A stretch of DNA of 46,002 nucleotides. Origin: Nemertoderma westbladi (Eukaryota > Xenacoelomorpha > Nemertodermatida > Nemertodermatidae). Under the pieces are notes generated by a model, which ran no database searches, was not told the DNA's origin, and was given only the letters and a program-made list of their open reading frames with translations. Location: NCBI GenBank assembly GCA_032718475.1, contig JAUCBJ010006290.1:1-46002 (forward strand), written 5' to 3'. Of this stretch, positions 34,905-45,097 are shown in pieces (positions within the stretch are counted from its first letter, which is position 1; every line of letters starts with the position of its first letter). The translations under genes and the position numbers were made by a program.

Positions 34905-37020
34905 ACAACCGACACGACTACCGACAATGAATCACAGCCGACAAAATTATGATTTTTCAGGGAATTAACTTAAACCTATCTTTGTGCATTGTGCAATAAT
35001 ACGAAAAAAACATTATTAGGAACAAAAATGAAAGTGGATCGTGTGCTCTTGACTCTCGTTTACTGTTTTGGTTAGAATAACTTGCCACTGTAACCAACCC
35101 ATTCCATTAACGTTTGTAACGGTTGTCGGTTGTGGTTGTTGGCGTGGCTTTTACTCCCTTTTATAGTATATTTTGCAAAGTTATACTGGGTGGAGCCTTC
35201 GCGCAGCACGTGAACAACTGAATGTTTATGGAGCTTCGATCAAGCAGAGTCCATATGTACTTAATCTCTACTATCCTGTTGCATAATTTATCGGGTTTAT
35301 ATTATATCTCAGTTATTGAAACTGGAAAACAAATATGGGTACCGGTACGTACGTCTATCTCAATGGTGATTTGGCGTAAGTAAAATGAGTTTGCAAACAC
35401 CTTAGTTTTGTTATCCGTCTTGACGCAATCAAAGTTCATTCCTCTTCAGGTGAAAATCGACGCAAATAACAGCTGATTACTGCCAAAAATACAACTGTAA
35501 CTGGTTCTATTGACTTTCATTTAAGTGTACGGCTCCCGTAAGCTCATGACTGGTTGGTTAATTACAGCTAACCATCAAAGTCTGCCTATTTACTATCGAT
35601 AACTATGGTGGTTTAATCTCAGCCAAGTAGCTCCTGACTTTAAGAATAATTTTTTGTGTCCTTTACCTTTACCTCTTGACCTTGCTTTATATTATATAGG
35701 CTGTAGAATTATATTATTATTATTATTATATTATTATTAATTATAATACATTATATTGGCGGGGGAGGGCGGGGGACCGCTGTGTATATTTAATATTGAA
35801 TCATTCAATCATTCTCAATGGGATGCAGACCAACATTCGAGACGTGGACTAATTGTGTTAGATTATACCTTGTACAGTTACATTCTGTAGGCAAGGCATA
35901 CCCATACAATATTGTAGGACAGGACATACATAGGAGACGGAGATTATTGAACCCCCCAAGGTCGCATTTCATCAATATGATAATCTTCTATTGTATTCAA
36001 TCAAATCTAGACGTCCCAAACGCCGGCGACTGTTAAAGTAATGGCTCCTACGCTGGCGGCCAGACCAGAACCAGAACACAATATGCGCTGTAGCAGACCG
36101 TAGGGCAGTGCAGTGTAATATGTATAATAATAGCCAAGGCCTCACTCATGCCAATGCATCGATGCCAATGCATAATAAGCGCTATTATAGGCTTTGGTAT
36201 TAGCACTCCCAGTGTGTAATTGATGAAGTTGTTACGAACGTAGAACGTCCCTGTAATAACTAGTAATTGCGAAGCGCCTTTTATACCACAACGTACATTT
36301 TGATACAACGGAATTACATATTAAGTGGCCTTCTTACAGTAGCACATTATATTGTTATTACTCAAACTCAACTCAACATGAAAGTTTAGCAAGCTATTAT
36401 TGTTTGTTACGTCGTAAATATAATATTACTGCAAGGCGTATTCATTGTTTAGTTTTTAGATTATGTAGAGTAGAATTCACCATACAATGCTAGGGATTAT
36501 CTGTAGTGCAGCTCTCAGGAGAACGGAGAATGTTAATGTAAAAATACTCTTTAGGTACAGTGAAGTATTCTTTCTGCTGTTATATGTATTTTGGCATTTA
36601 AATTAGTGAAAATGTCATTATTTTTAGTTAAACTTTCATTGTTTTTAGTGAGTCGAAAAATGTATTGACGTAAATCTTCCACTATAGGTTTATTCATCCT
36701 TCATTCAATATCGTCATGTTGTCTATACCACAATGCTTCATTCTCACTTGAATGTAACTAACATCTGTGATCTTAAACTTATATGTAATTCGTAGGAGAC
36801 AGCATTCTGTCTACCCGTATGTGCTTACTGTTTGAGTCCAGCCAGATATGACGAAAAAGTCACTCTGGATTCAGATACCATAGTGTCTCAGGATTTGTCA
36901 CGCCGATGACCTAGACAATAGACATAGCTAGTGGCTCGGTACAGTAACCAGAAGCAGCGCTGTATTATGTATTACCTCTGCATTTTCGCCCTAACCAGCA
37001 ACCCATTTCGCTAAAAAATA
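34905..37020. other. AT-rich intergenic DNA
   Basis: No convincing gene. Short frames at 35818-36036 and 36048-36308 have no recognisable domain. An (ATT)n microsatellite lies at 35711-35740 and a G-rich patch (GGGGGAGGGCGGGGG) just after 35760. Confidence 0.5.
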
Positions 37021-37046
37021 GTCCCAAACGTCATCCCATTTGGCGA

Positions 37047-37192
37047 TTAGCCAATGGGGGTGAGCAATTTGAGAAGGAACAGCCAATTAGGTGGAGCGCA
37101 TGATTTTTTGTATTATGCTGAAACTGCACACCAATAGGAAATGATGCTTACATGCATGTTGCATTTTCAACCAATAAGGTTAAACCAATGAA
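37047..37192 (+). promoter_or_regulatory. Cluster of five CCAAT boxes
   Basis: CCAAT occurs at 37051, 37083, 37131, 37171 and 37185, all on the plus strand, in contexts such as TTAGCCAATGG, CAGCCAATTAG and CAACCAATAAGG. The first two match the NF-Y consensus well. Spacing is 32, 48, 40 and 14 bp. No promoter or first exon is evident next to it, so the role is unknown; it could be an enhancer or a remnant of a repeat. Confidence 0.4.
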
Positions 37193-37199
37193 CACTTTC

Positions 37200-38150
37200 A
37201 TTTCTCATCTAATGGCATTACAAACAGTTGGCTCTTGGCATACATCCACCATACAATAATTAAATATATTAACGCTGGCGATGTTTTAGATATACTTTCT
37301 AATTAAATACATTTCTTTAAACAGAATCGCCACAGCGGCAATAAAAAATTTCATGTTTAACAATTATGTTTGTATAATCCGGAGGTTTCGATATAATACT
37401 TTACATCATAATCAGCGTAATACATAAGAAACAAACCGTTCACAAATTCGCAGCACATTAAACAGGCTGCGTAAAATATGACTCCAATAATACTGTAATT
37501 GTACTTTACGTAGGTATTTAATGTAACATAATGTAATTATTCTACAATTACAATATAATTTATATAAATAGGCATATTGTTTATAGTCTACTACTACAGG
37601 TTGTATGCTAATGGCTATAGAGAATATCGAATTTACAAAATCAAACCTTAGGCCTACTGTGTAGGCCTACTATACATTACTAATAATTAGGAGTGCGATT
37701 TAGCCTTGCTTTTAATCAATTTGTAAGATGAAGTGTAACAATGACTGTTTCCAGAAATCACACCACCTGCTAACTCTAGTAGTTTGCAGTTTTTTCATCT
37801 ATCAGCAACGTTGAATTCAAATTAAATTTGCCACAATGTAAAATAATAAATTACTGTTTATTGATTAATATTTTTATTTTGTTCTTTCTTGTCCGAATTC
37901 CTCAAATACACAAAGAAACAATTAAAACGCACAAAAGTTAACTTAATAACTATCTCTGATGATTCCATGTAGGCCTAACCTAGGCAAGTAAATGTCGCTA
38001 ACCAGCTGTGATTTAGCAATAATAAGGAAATGCGGAGAATAAAGTAACAAACAAGTCATCAGTTATCGCCACATATTTTCGGACCAATTATGAATTTGAA
38101 TTATTTTTTTCTATTAATATTCAGGAGCCAATTTAGATAAAAACTTTGGC
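37200..38150. other. AT-rich intergenic DNA
   Basis: No gene signal. Short GTAGGCCTA palindromic motifs recur near 37651, 37663 and 37970. Confidence 0.5.
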
Positions 38151-38153
38151 GGT

Positions 38154-38180
38154 GGGGCGCGTGGGGGAGGGGAAGAAGGG
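38154..38180 (+). other. Predicted G-quadruplex motif
   Basis: Four G-runs in 27 bp: GGGG, GGGGG, GGGG and GGG with loops of 5, 1 and 5 bases. This is a motif match only. Confidence 0.4.
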
Positions 38181-38343
38181 TGTGTGTGTAATGTGTATTC
38201 CATATCAAAGTCATAATTATTGTATTTATGAATCAAGCAACAAAATACAGTAGGCTCTACGACAAATTTAAGAATACAATTAATTTGGAAAATAAATGTA
38301 TAACATTTATTTGAATTTTACAGGACATATGGCGGGGACAGAC

Positions 38344-38364
38344 GGGGGGGGGGGGGGGGGGGGG
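38344..38364. repeat. Poly-G tract of 21 G
   Basis: An uninterrupted run of 21 G, the second such tract in the window; its length is likely to be unreliable in the assembly. Confidence 0.95.
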
Positions 38365-38433
38365 TATGAATATTAAAATAATTATTGATTACCCAAATCG
38401 ATCAATCAAACATGATGTAGTAATAACACATTC

Positions 38434-38653
38434 GTGGGGCCTTCGCGCACACGTAAGTCCAGATGGGCGTTATCTAAACCTTTTATAAACTAAAATACAT
38501 GTGTAGGCCTACCAAGTTTGCTTCCATTTCAGCAAAGATTGGCCGACCTCTATTAGCGTTCAAACATTTTCGACAACGACGACGACGGACGGGTCCACTA
38601 TTTTAAATTTACCCCACGCTAAGGCGCACCTGGACTTACGTGGCTCGCCCCAC
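38434..38653. mobile_element. Candidate MITE with short terminal inverted repeats
   Basis: The left end GTGGGGCCTTCGCGCACACG(TAAGTCCAG) at 38434-38462 and the reverse complement of the right end, GTGGGGCGAGCCACGTAAGT(CCAGG), share GTGGGGC and CACGTAAGTCCAG. The element would be about 220 bp. No target-site duplication is clear. A related GGAGCCTTCGCGCAGCACGTG is near 35192. Confidence 0.4.
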
Positions 38654-38656
38654 ATT

Positions 38657-39930
38657 AAAAAATTGAAACAAAGTAACCTTTCAATATTATTTATAAGGTT
38701 ACTTACACATAGATAAATGTATTTTAATATGGTGAAAAAGTATTTCAACTGGGTGAAAAACATTTTAAAAAATGGTAATAACTGATCGCAATCAACAACC
38801 GTGTAAAAGCTAGTTAGTCGCCAACCTGAGAAATATGACCATAATTACCGATTTGCAGCAATATTCTTGACTCGTGGTTTCTTTATTGAGATATGCGTGA
38901 GTAAACAACCAAACATGCATGACCCACCGCCCCATTGCCATTGGTCTTGATAGTTATTTTGTTTCTTATTTGGGTTAGTTGGAATTGGTCGCAGGCCGAA
39001 AACCTTTAAAACTATTGGGTAATCCTAACCTTGGAAATGCTTGGATTGCACCCAAGTTAAAGAAATTGAAGTAGTATATTGTGCTGTTGCGTATACAGTA
39101 CATCCGCGATGTTGATTTATAGGCCCACATGTCAGCTGTACAGTATTCATAATAAGTTATACACATTAACTTTAGGCAGATAGGGGTGTAATTGTTGAAA
39201 TGGAATTGATGTCATAAAGTTGACATTCACTTGACTGTAGCGGCGTAACTCTAATCCATAATATTGCAGCCCGAGCCCATATTATGGGTAGGGCACTGTA
39301 TATTTGGTTTATTATTTTGGTTAGGGTTAGTTGGTCAGGCATGGGGCGAATGGGTGTGATATCTGGTTTCAGTTTAATATGGATTGGCCCGCCAATAATG
39401 GGGCGAATTATGTCATCTAGAGGCTGAGGATACTGAGTTTGTAATGCTGTCCACTGTGATTGTAACCAACTGGCTGGCATATGGGTGGACAGGCTGTTGG
39501 GGTAGGGGAGATACAGTTTTAATTGTGGATTAGGCCGCCACTACTGTAAATGCTTCAGCATTTTGTATTGAATTTGAGGTACTACAGCCATGTCAGCAGT
39601 AACAGAGTAACCCACATAGTCTACTACAGTCTGCTAATGTGTACAGGTGAAGAAGGCCTCTACTCTACAGTATCATTTTATTGTCCACTTTCTGACTTTG
39701 CACCTGTCAGCCTGTGCACTGCTGAACTGTAATATTATTATTGTATTACAGTGTACAGTATTACCTGTACCTGTGTACTGCTGTACTGTAATTGTATTGT
39801 GGTATTATTTCAGTATTATCTGACAGTCTGATTATCTGATTATTACCGGTATCAATTGATTTTGGACTAGTAGCTGAGTAGAGTAGCTGACTAGATGCCT
39901 AACAATTCAAAAAATCTGTGACGTGCAGAA
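38657..39930. other. Intergenic DNA upstream of the SMAD-like gene
   Basis: No coding feature recognised; minus-strand frames at 38975-39166 and 39172-39480 lack motifs. 39720-39850 is rich in TACTGTA and TACAGTA simple sequence. Confidence 0.5.
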
Positions 39931-39937
39931 CTGTGAA

Positions 39938-40046
39938 TATAAATTTATCGAATTTTGAATTTGGGAGCACTTCTGCACTCTCAGACTGGAGCCTGGCTGC
40001 CTGGAGTATCCCTTAGTAAGACACTGAGTGAGCCACTGAGCCAAAC
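39938..40046 (+). promoter_or_regulatory. Possible TATA-type promoter and 5' UTR of the SMAD-like gene
   Basis: TATAAAT at 39938-39944 lies about 105 bp before the ATG, with an initiator-like CTCTCAGACT at about 39977-39987. A TGACG half-site lies near 39920. An in-frame TGA at 40029-40031 bounds the reading frame. The AG dinucleotides before the ATG lack pyrimidine tracts, so an upstream coding exon is unlikely. Confidence 0.35.
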
Positions 40047-40886
40047 ATGTCTAATTCTCGGCATTCCTCTCCATTGCCGATGGACATCAACCCGGATGTA
40101 TCAGTGACTCCGAAGATGAACGGATCGGGAAACCCCCCGCGTTACGAGGATGCCGACGACGAATCCACGGCCAATTCCCCCAACCCCTGCAACCCCGGTC
40201 GCTCGGTCGTCACTCCCTACGATCCCTCCCCCGTGGCCGGCAGCCAATCCGTCTCCTACGTTGAACCCGCCTTCTGGTGCCAAATCGAGTACCACGAGAT
40301 GGACAAACGGGTGGGGGAGCCCTTCAAGGCGTCGCAGTGCTACCTGACCATCGACGGCTACACAGACCCCTGCAGCTCGGATCGCTTCTGTCTGGGGTCG
40401 CTAAGCAACGTACACAGATCTAAATCCATCGAGGCAACGCGAAGTCGCATCGGTAAAGGTGCGCGTCTTTACTACCTGAGCGGCAAAGTTTACGCGGAAT
40501 GTCTAAGTGATTCCAGCGTTTTTGTGCAAAGCGCAAATTGCAGCAAAAGTCGAGGTTGGCATCCCGCAACGGTCTGTAAGATCCCGTCCAAATGCAACCT
40601 GGATATCTTCGATAACCAATTGTTTGCTAGCGAACTGACCAAGGCAGTGAACCTCGGTGTAGGCGAGGTACAGCGTCTTGCTCACATGTGCACAATTCGG
40701 ATGTCCTTCGTGAGGGGTTGGGGCCAGGATTACCCCATTAAGGCGATCACAGCGGCACCGTGTTGGATCGAGATCCATCTGTACGGGCCGCTGCAGTGGC
40801 TGGATAATGTGCTCGTACTCATGCCGCAAGAGGGCCCGGGCAGCAGCGGGGGTGGGGGTCTGACCCCGTCCGCCGGCGGGGTCTAA
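40047..40886 (+). CDS. Intronless SMAD-like protein with only an MH2 domain
   Basis: A 279-codon ORF from ATG 40047 (A at -3, in-frame stop 18 bp upstream) to TAA at 40884-40886. Residues 1-73 are a Pro/Ser/Asn-rich linker. Residues 74-260 form an MH2 domain: AFWCQIEYHEMD, DRFCLGSLSNVHR, IGKGARLYY, ECLSDSSVFVQS, GWHPATVCKIP, MCTIRMSFVRGWG, PCWIEIHL, GPLQWLD. SMADs carry TGF-beta/BMP signals to the nucleus; MH2 binds receptors, other SMADs and cofactors. The first half resembles Smad4 (EMD, DGYTDP, SNVHR, IGKG), the middle and end Smad2/3 (GWHPATVCKIP, GPLQWLD). The L3 loop reads GWGQDYPIKAI, not the R-Smad YRRQ/HRQD type. The C-terminus is Gly-rich and ends SAGGV, with no SSxS phosphorylation motif. 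MH1 is absent, so no direct DNA binding is expected. The ORF is intact and far more GC-rich than its flanks, suggesting a working gene, perhaps derived from a retrocopy. Confidence 0.9.
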   Translation: MSNSRHSSPLPMDINPDVSVTPKMNGSGNPPRYEDADDESTANSPNPCNPGRSVVTPYDPSPVAGSQSVSYVEPAFWCQIEYHEMDKRVGEPFKASQCYLTIDGYTDPCSSDRFCLGSLSNVHRSKSIEATRSRIGKGARLYYLSGKVYAECLSDSSVFVQSANCSKSRGWHPATVCKIPSKCNLDIFDNQLFASELTKAVNLGVGEVQRLAHMCTIRMSFVRGWGQDYPIKAITAAPCWIEIHLYGPLQWLDNVLVLMPQEGPGSSGGGGLTPSAGGV

Positions 40887-41296
40887 CTGCCCCAGACAAA
40901 CAGTCACGGGTTCCCGTATTGCTACTGTAGATTTGTAATTATCTGTTGTCACCATGGCAACTCTTGAGTGTGCTATATAGTGCAGAACGGTTAGCACTGC
41001 CAAATGAAGTTGTTTAGCCCAAATCCACAGCTAAGTAGATTGAGAATTAACTACGTAATAAGGAAAGCGTCACAAACAAATGAAAAATTGGATTTAAAAA
41101 TTTAAATTTGCTCGAAAGTTTGTAGACCTATTTTAATTCCAAGGGTTAATTCTTTGGGTTCATATTAACTGCATTTAAATTAACTTACGATTTCAATTTT
41201 TCGTTTTATCTTGAATGTTTTTTTTTAATTAATTATTGAATTATATACGGAGAACTTCGCCTTTTTGATAATTGTGGGGAAACCAATTAGAATATT
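40887..41296 (+). other. Probable 3' UTR and intergenic DNA after the SMAD-like gene
   Basis: AT-rich beyond about 40920. No AATAAA is visible between the stop codon and the foldback element, so the polyadenylation site is uncertain. Confidence 0.45.
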
Positions 41297-41646
41297 ACGG
41301 TGGCCCATATCGGCCACAACAATACTAACTCTTCTAAAATTGAATTCTATGGGGAAAAATGTGTTGTGAAAACGTTGTGAAGATGACGGCGACTTTACAA
41401 CATTTTAATTTTAACGTGATAATGACGTGGAATTGTCACATTTTCACGTCAGATTTTAACAACATCCTTTAAATAACATAAAATACCAACATAAAATGTG
41501 ACGTGAAAAATTTCACGTCATTTTCACGTCCAAATTAAAATGTTGTAAAACCGCGGGCAGCTTCACGTCAAATTCACAACTTTTTCACGCCCATAGAAGT
41601 CCATTTTAGAAGAGTTAGTTTTATTGTGGCCGTTATGGGCCACCGT
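41297..41646. mobile_element. Foldback MITE with long inverted arms
   Basis: The left end ACGGTGGCCCATATCGGCCA and the reverse complement of the right end ACGGTGGCCCATAACGGCCA open two inverted arms of about 150-165 bp, also sharing CTAACTCTTCTAAAAT, TTTACAACATTTTAATTT and repeated TGACGTG/CACGTCA motifs. A spacer of only some tens of bp near 41470-41490 separates them. No coding capacity, and no clear target-site duplication. Confidence 0.85.
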
Positions 41647-43030
41647 GGGTAGGTTCCTACCCGCGTGTGCGAGTGATATGGGTGACACTGATAGTAAAGT
41701 GATATATTTGTAATTGAATTGTCGTCATGGCGACGGGAACACGTTTATTGTTTCGATTATTCATTTGTCTTTATAGTTTCCGCTGTACATTTTGACCATA
41801 ATTTAATAGCATGACGTGTTTAAGTATTTATTTTATGTAGTTGTAGTGACATTTGCTTACCACCACAACATTGCCTGTGAATTTCCTGTATTTTAGCATC
41901 TTTACGAGGTTATCTAATTGCCAAACACTCTAGAACACTTTAATACAAACTTACAAACTATGTTATAGAGTGTTCCACAATTAGATTGCGTTCGAGCAGA
42001 CTTATTTTGATTCTTTGCAACTTTTATACTTTTCCATAACAACATGGCACTATAAGGGTGAACAGAACAATAACTGCAGTGCTACTCGTACAATATCGAC
42101 CGGCGGAGACATATTTTTTAAACGATTTTAGCTAAAATGTAACTTATATTCATTTTCATGTTTTGTCGAATCGTGTTGTAAAGTGCTACGGAACTAAATT
42201 AGCAGAAAGAAAGTCGTTGTTCCAATCTAAAAGGATTTATGTCTGTTTGGTCTGTGTCTGTTACTCAGTGTATATATGTGTAAGAATGAGAGCGAAAGGA
42301 TTACTTTCTTTCAAACAATAAGAGTTACAATTTCCATCCCCAAGGGTTCATGGTCCCCATGGCGTTATCCTTGTCTATCGTTTATCATCATCATATGTCT
42401 AATAATATATTATTTATTGGAGATAAAGGGTTTTCTACGAAAGTTTGAATCTGTTATTATATTAGATACGTTCAAACCCGAATACTATGAAATCAGTGTA
42501 GTTTGTTCTGCACTGAAACTGTTGTAAATGTATAATAATTATACATAAAAACTGTTAATCCGTCCTCGGGGTTGATTTTTACTCCACATTTTATTTCAAT
42601 TAATCTCCGTATATCGTCTGATTATATCTTTATACTTCCTGTAATATATTGTTTTCTGTAATCTGTAGCGCATTGTTTGTTTTTAGTTTATTAATATTAT
42701 AATATTGAATTTTGTTGCTGGTTAACAGTTTTTAAACGATACATTTTAGATGTTTTATGCGTCTTTACTATACAGACTCTATACAATAGTAAACCGATTG
42801 TATGTAATTTCTTTGAGTTCTAACATATGATTATTATTGTTGGCGCCGTTGGTGATTTATGGGTTAGTTTGGGTCTCACGTATTTCTCATAACCGTAAAG
42901 GATAAACTTTTTGATTGCTTTGCTCCCGTAAAAATCAGTAAATGTAATGTAAACTCAGGTGTCATTGTAGGAAAACTCTGGGAATTTTATCTCAGGAAAC
43001 TAAATTTTATTTGAAATTATTCAAAACATT
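41647..43030. other. AT-rich intergenic DNA
   Basis: No gene recognised; an 83-codon plus-strand frame (42276-42527) shows one hydrophobic stretch but no known motif. GGTAGGTTCCTACC at 41648-41661 is a short inverted repeat. Confidence 0.5.
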
Positions 43031-43032
43031 GA

Positions 43033-43560
43033 GTGGGGTATCCGGGTCTGGGGGTGTCCAGGTGTGGGGGTGTCCGGGTCTGGGGGTGTCCAGGTGTGGG
43101 GGTGTCCGGGTGTGGGGGTGTCCGGGTCTGGGGGTGTCCAGGTGTGGGGGTGTCCGGGTGTGGGGGTGTCCGGGTCTGGGGGTGTCCAGGTGTGGGGGTG
43201 TCCGGGTGTGGGGGTGTCCGGGTGTGGGGGTGTCCGGGTCTGGGGGTGTCCGGGTCTGGGGGTGTCCGGGTCTGGGGGTGTCCGGGTGTGGGGGTGTCCG
43301 GGTGTGGGGGTGTCCGGGTCTGGGGGTGTCCGGGTCTGGGGGTGTCCGGGTGTGGGGGTGTCCGGGTGTGGGGGTGTCCGGGTCTGGGGGTGTCCGGGTG
43401 TGGGGGTGTCCGGGTCTGGGGGTGTCCGGGTCTGGGGGTGTCCGGGTCTGGGGGTGTCCGGGTGAGGGGGTGTCCGCGTGTGGGGGGGTCCGGGTGTGGG
43501 GGTGTCCGGGTCTGGGGGTGTCCGGGTGTGTGGGTGTCCGTGTCCGGGTGTCGGGGTGCT
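43033..43560 (+). repeat. 16-bp G-rich minisatellite (about 33 copies), G-quadruplex type
   Basis: Unit TCCGGGTSTGGGGGTG, where S is C or G; early copies have TCCAGG. Every pair of units gives GGG-N3-GGGGG-N5-GGG-N3-GGGGG, a canonical G4 motif repeated along the plus strand. Lack of stop codons leaves every frame open on both strands (up to 244 codons), but the translation is only a 16-residue repeat. Confidence 0.95.
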
Positions 43561-45090
43561 CCAGTTATAAATAAATGTCGGGTTATATTATTTCTACATC
43601 TAATTTCCGTGTCCATTTATTATATTGTTTCACATATTTCCTATTTTTACAATTCTATTGAACTCAACGAAATCCTACGGTTAATTCCTGTGGATTTTTT
43701 ACATTTTTTCTCTAAATACAATGAGACCCTTAATCACCACTCACCCATCAGCACTTATACAATTTAACCCATTTCAAATCGATTGTAATATTAAGTTGCA
43801 ATATTTTATTGTTCAGATTGAATTTTCAGCAATGCTGCAACTAATTTATTATTCATACTAATTGCATTAATTAGATATTTATAACCATAAGCGCATTGTG
43901 TGTTGGTTAACGTTGTTAAATAATTTGTTCTCGGTTATGTAATATTTATTGCAGGCTTTTATCACATTATTGAGAGTATGGTTGTGCTATTATTGCTAAT
44001 TGTGATGTCACTTATTATTATTGATACAAGAATATCTGTATTACCCATTTTCTTCAGGGTAGAATTATCTTCCCACAAATATATTTTACTAAATGTTTTT
44101 TAATGACGTAAAACAAGTAATTGTAATAATTATTCTTTCCTATAAGGACCGACATATTGTATATTTTTATGCTAATTGTTAGTGTTATTGCTTCATTAAC
44201 TGCACTATAATCTACTGAATTTCTAACAACCAACCTGGTCGCACCAATTAGCTACAATAATACTTTATCCACGAAGATTTTCTACTTTATTATTATTATA
44301 CTAAACTTTATGTTTAGAACTACTGATTACTGACCCTCCTGCTCCCCCCAGCGCCATAGTATTAGCATATTTACACCAATAATAATGTATTTACATTTCC
44401 TTTTGCTTATAAGTTATAATACAGCGACAGGGTGAATGAATATCAGTGGGTGATATTATTATCTTCATTATTTTTCAATGCATATTAAATAAGAAATAAT
44501 TGTATGGAATTATTTCATAAGATTACTACTACCTTTTCCCTTTCACAGTTTCTTGTTATTTATTATTGGTTCTATAATACTTTACTTAGAATGACTTATT
44601 GAATGCGACTTAGTATTCTGGATGCCCCTTGTTTATATTCTCTTAGTTCGAGTAACCGTTACACGGTATAGGTATAGCAATAGAGCATGGTTTGGTTTGG
44701 AATATGATTATACTGTAGGGTGTTGTACCTGTGGTATATAAATAAATACAAGAATACATTTAATAAATATTTACTATGTAAAATTATAAAAAATATTATA
44801 ATTTTATTATTATTATTAAATTATATGATTTTCACTCTATGATGTATCTATTCCAATGAATCATCCAAAATAACTATTAACATCATCGTGTGAAAAGTAA
44901 CATCAGCGTTATGAACCGAGGTGAACGCAGCGCGGGGGGTTTACATTATTAAAAAGTGTTATAAATACTGAATAGTGCCATTTCACACTATCATACATTA
45001 TGGATTCTCTCTCCTCTAAGGCAGGCAGGTTGGGGTCTAAATTCCCTATAAACTTATAAAATAAAGGGGGGTTACCATTTTCTTATATTT
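43561..45090. other. AT-rich intergenic DNA
   Basis: No coding or structured feature was recognised beyond short ATT/TTA runs (for example near 44800-44820). Confidence 0.5.
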
Positions 45091-45097
45091 AACGGAC

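Noticed and set aside
37640-38515. Recurrent GTAGGCCTA motifs
   Set aside because: Four or so copies at irregular spacing; probably a short-word bias of the genome and not a defined site.
38500-38540. Splice-acceptor-like TTTGCTTCCATTTCAG
   Set aside because: No coding frame with recognisable content follows it on the plus strand.
40101-41003. Antisense and other-frame ORFs over the SMAD-like gene (40101-40295, 40150-40347, 40503-41003)
   Set aside because: The plus-strand frame encodes an unmistakable MH2 domain; the others have no motifs and arise from the GC-rich composition.
43017-43767. Long ORFs of 133-244 codons on both strands in the G-rich minisatellite
   Set aside because: A 16-bp unit with no stop in any frame keeps all frames open; translations are simple 16-residue repeats with no proper start or domain.
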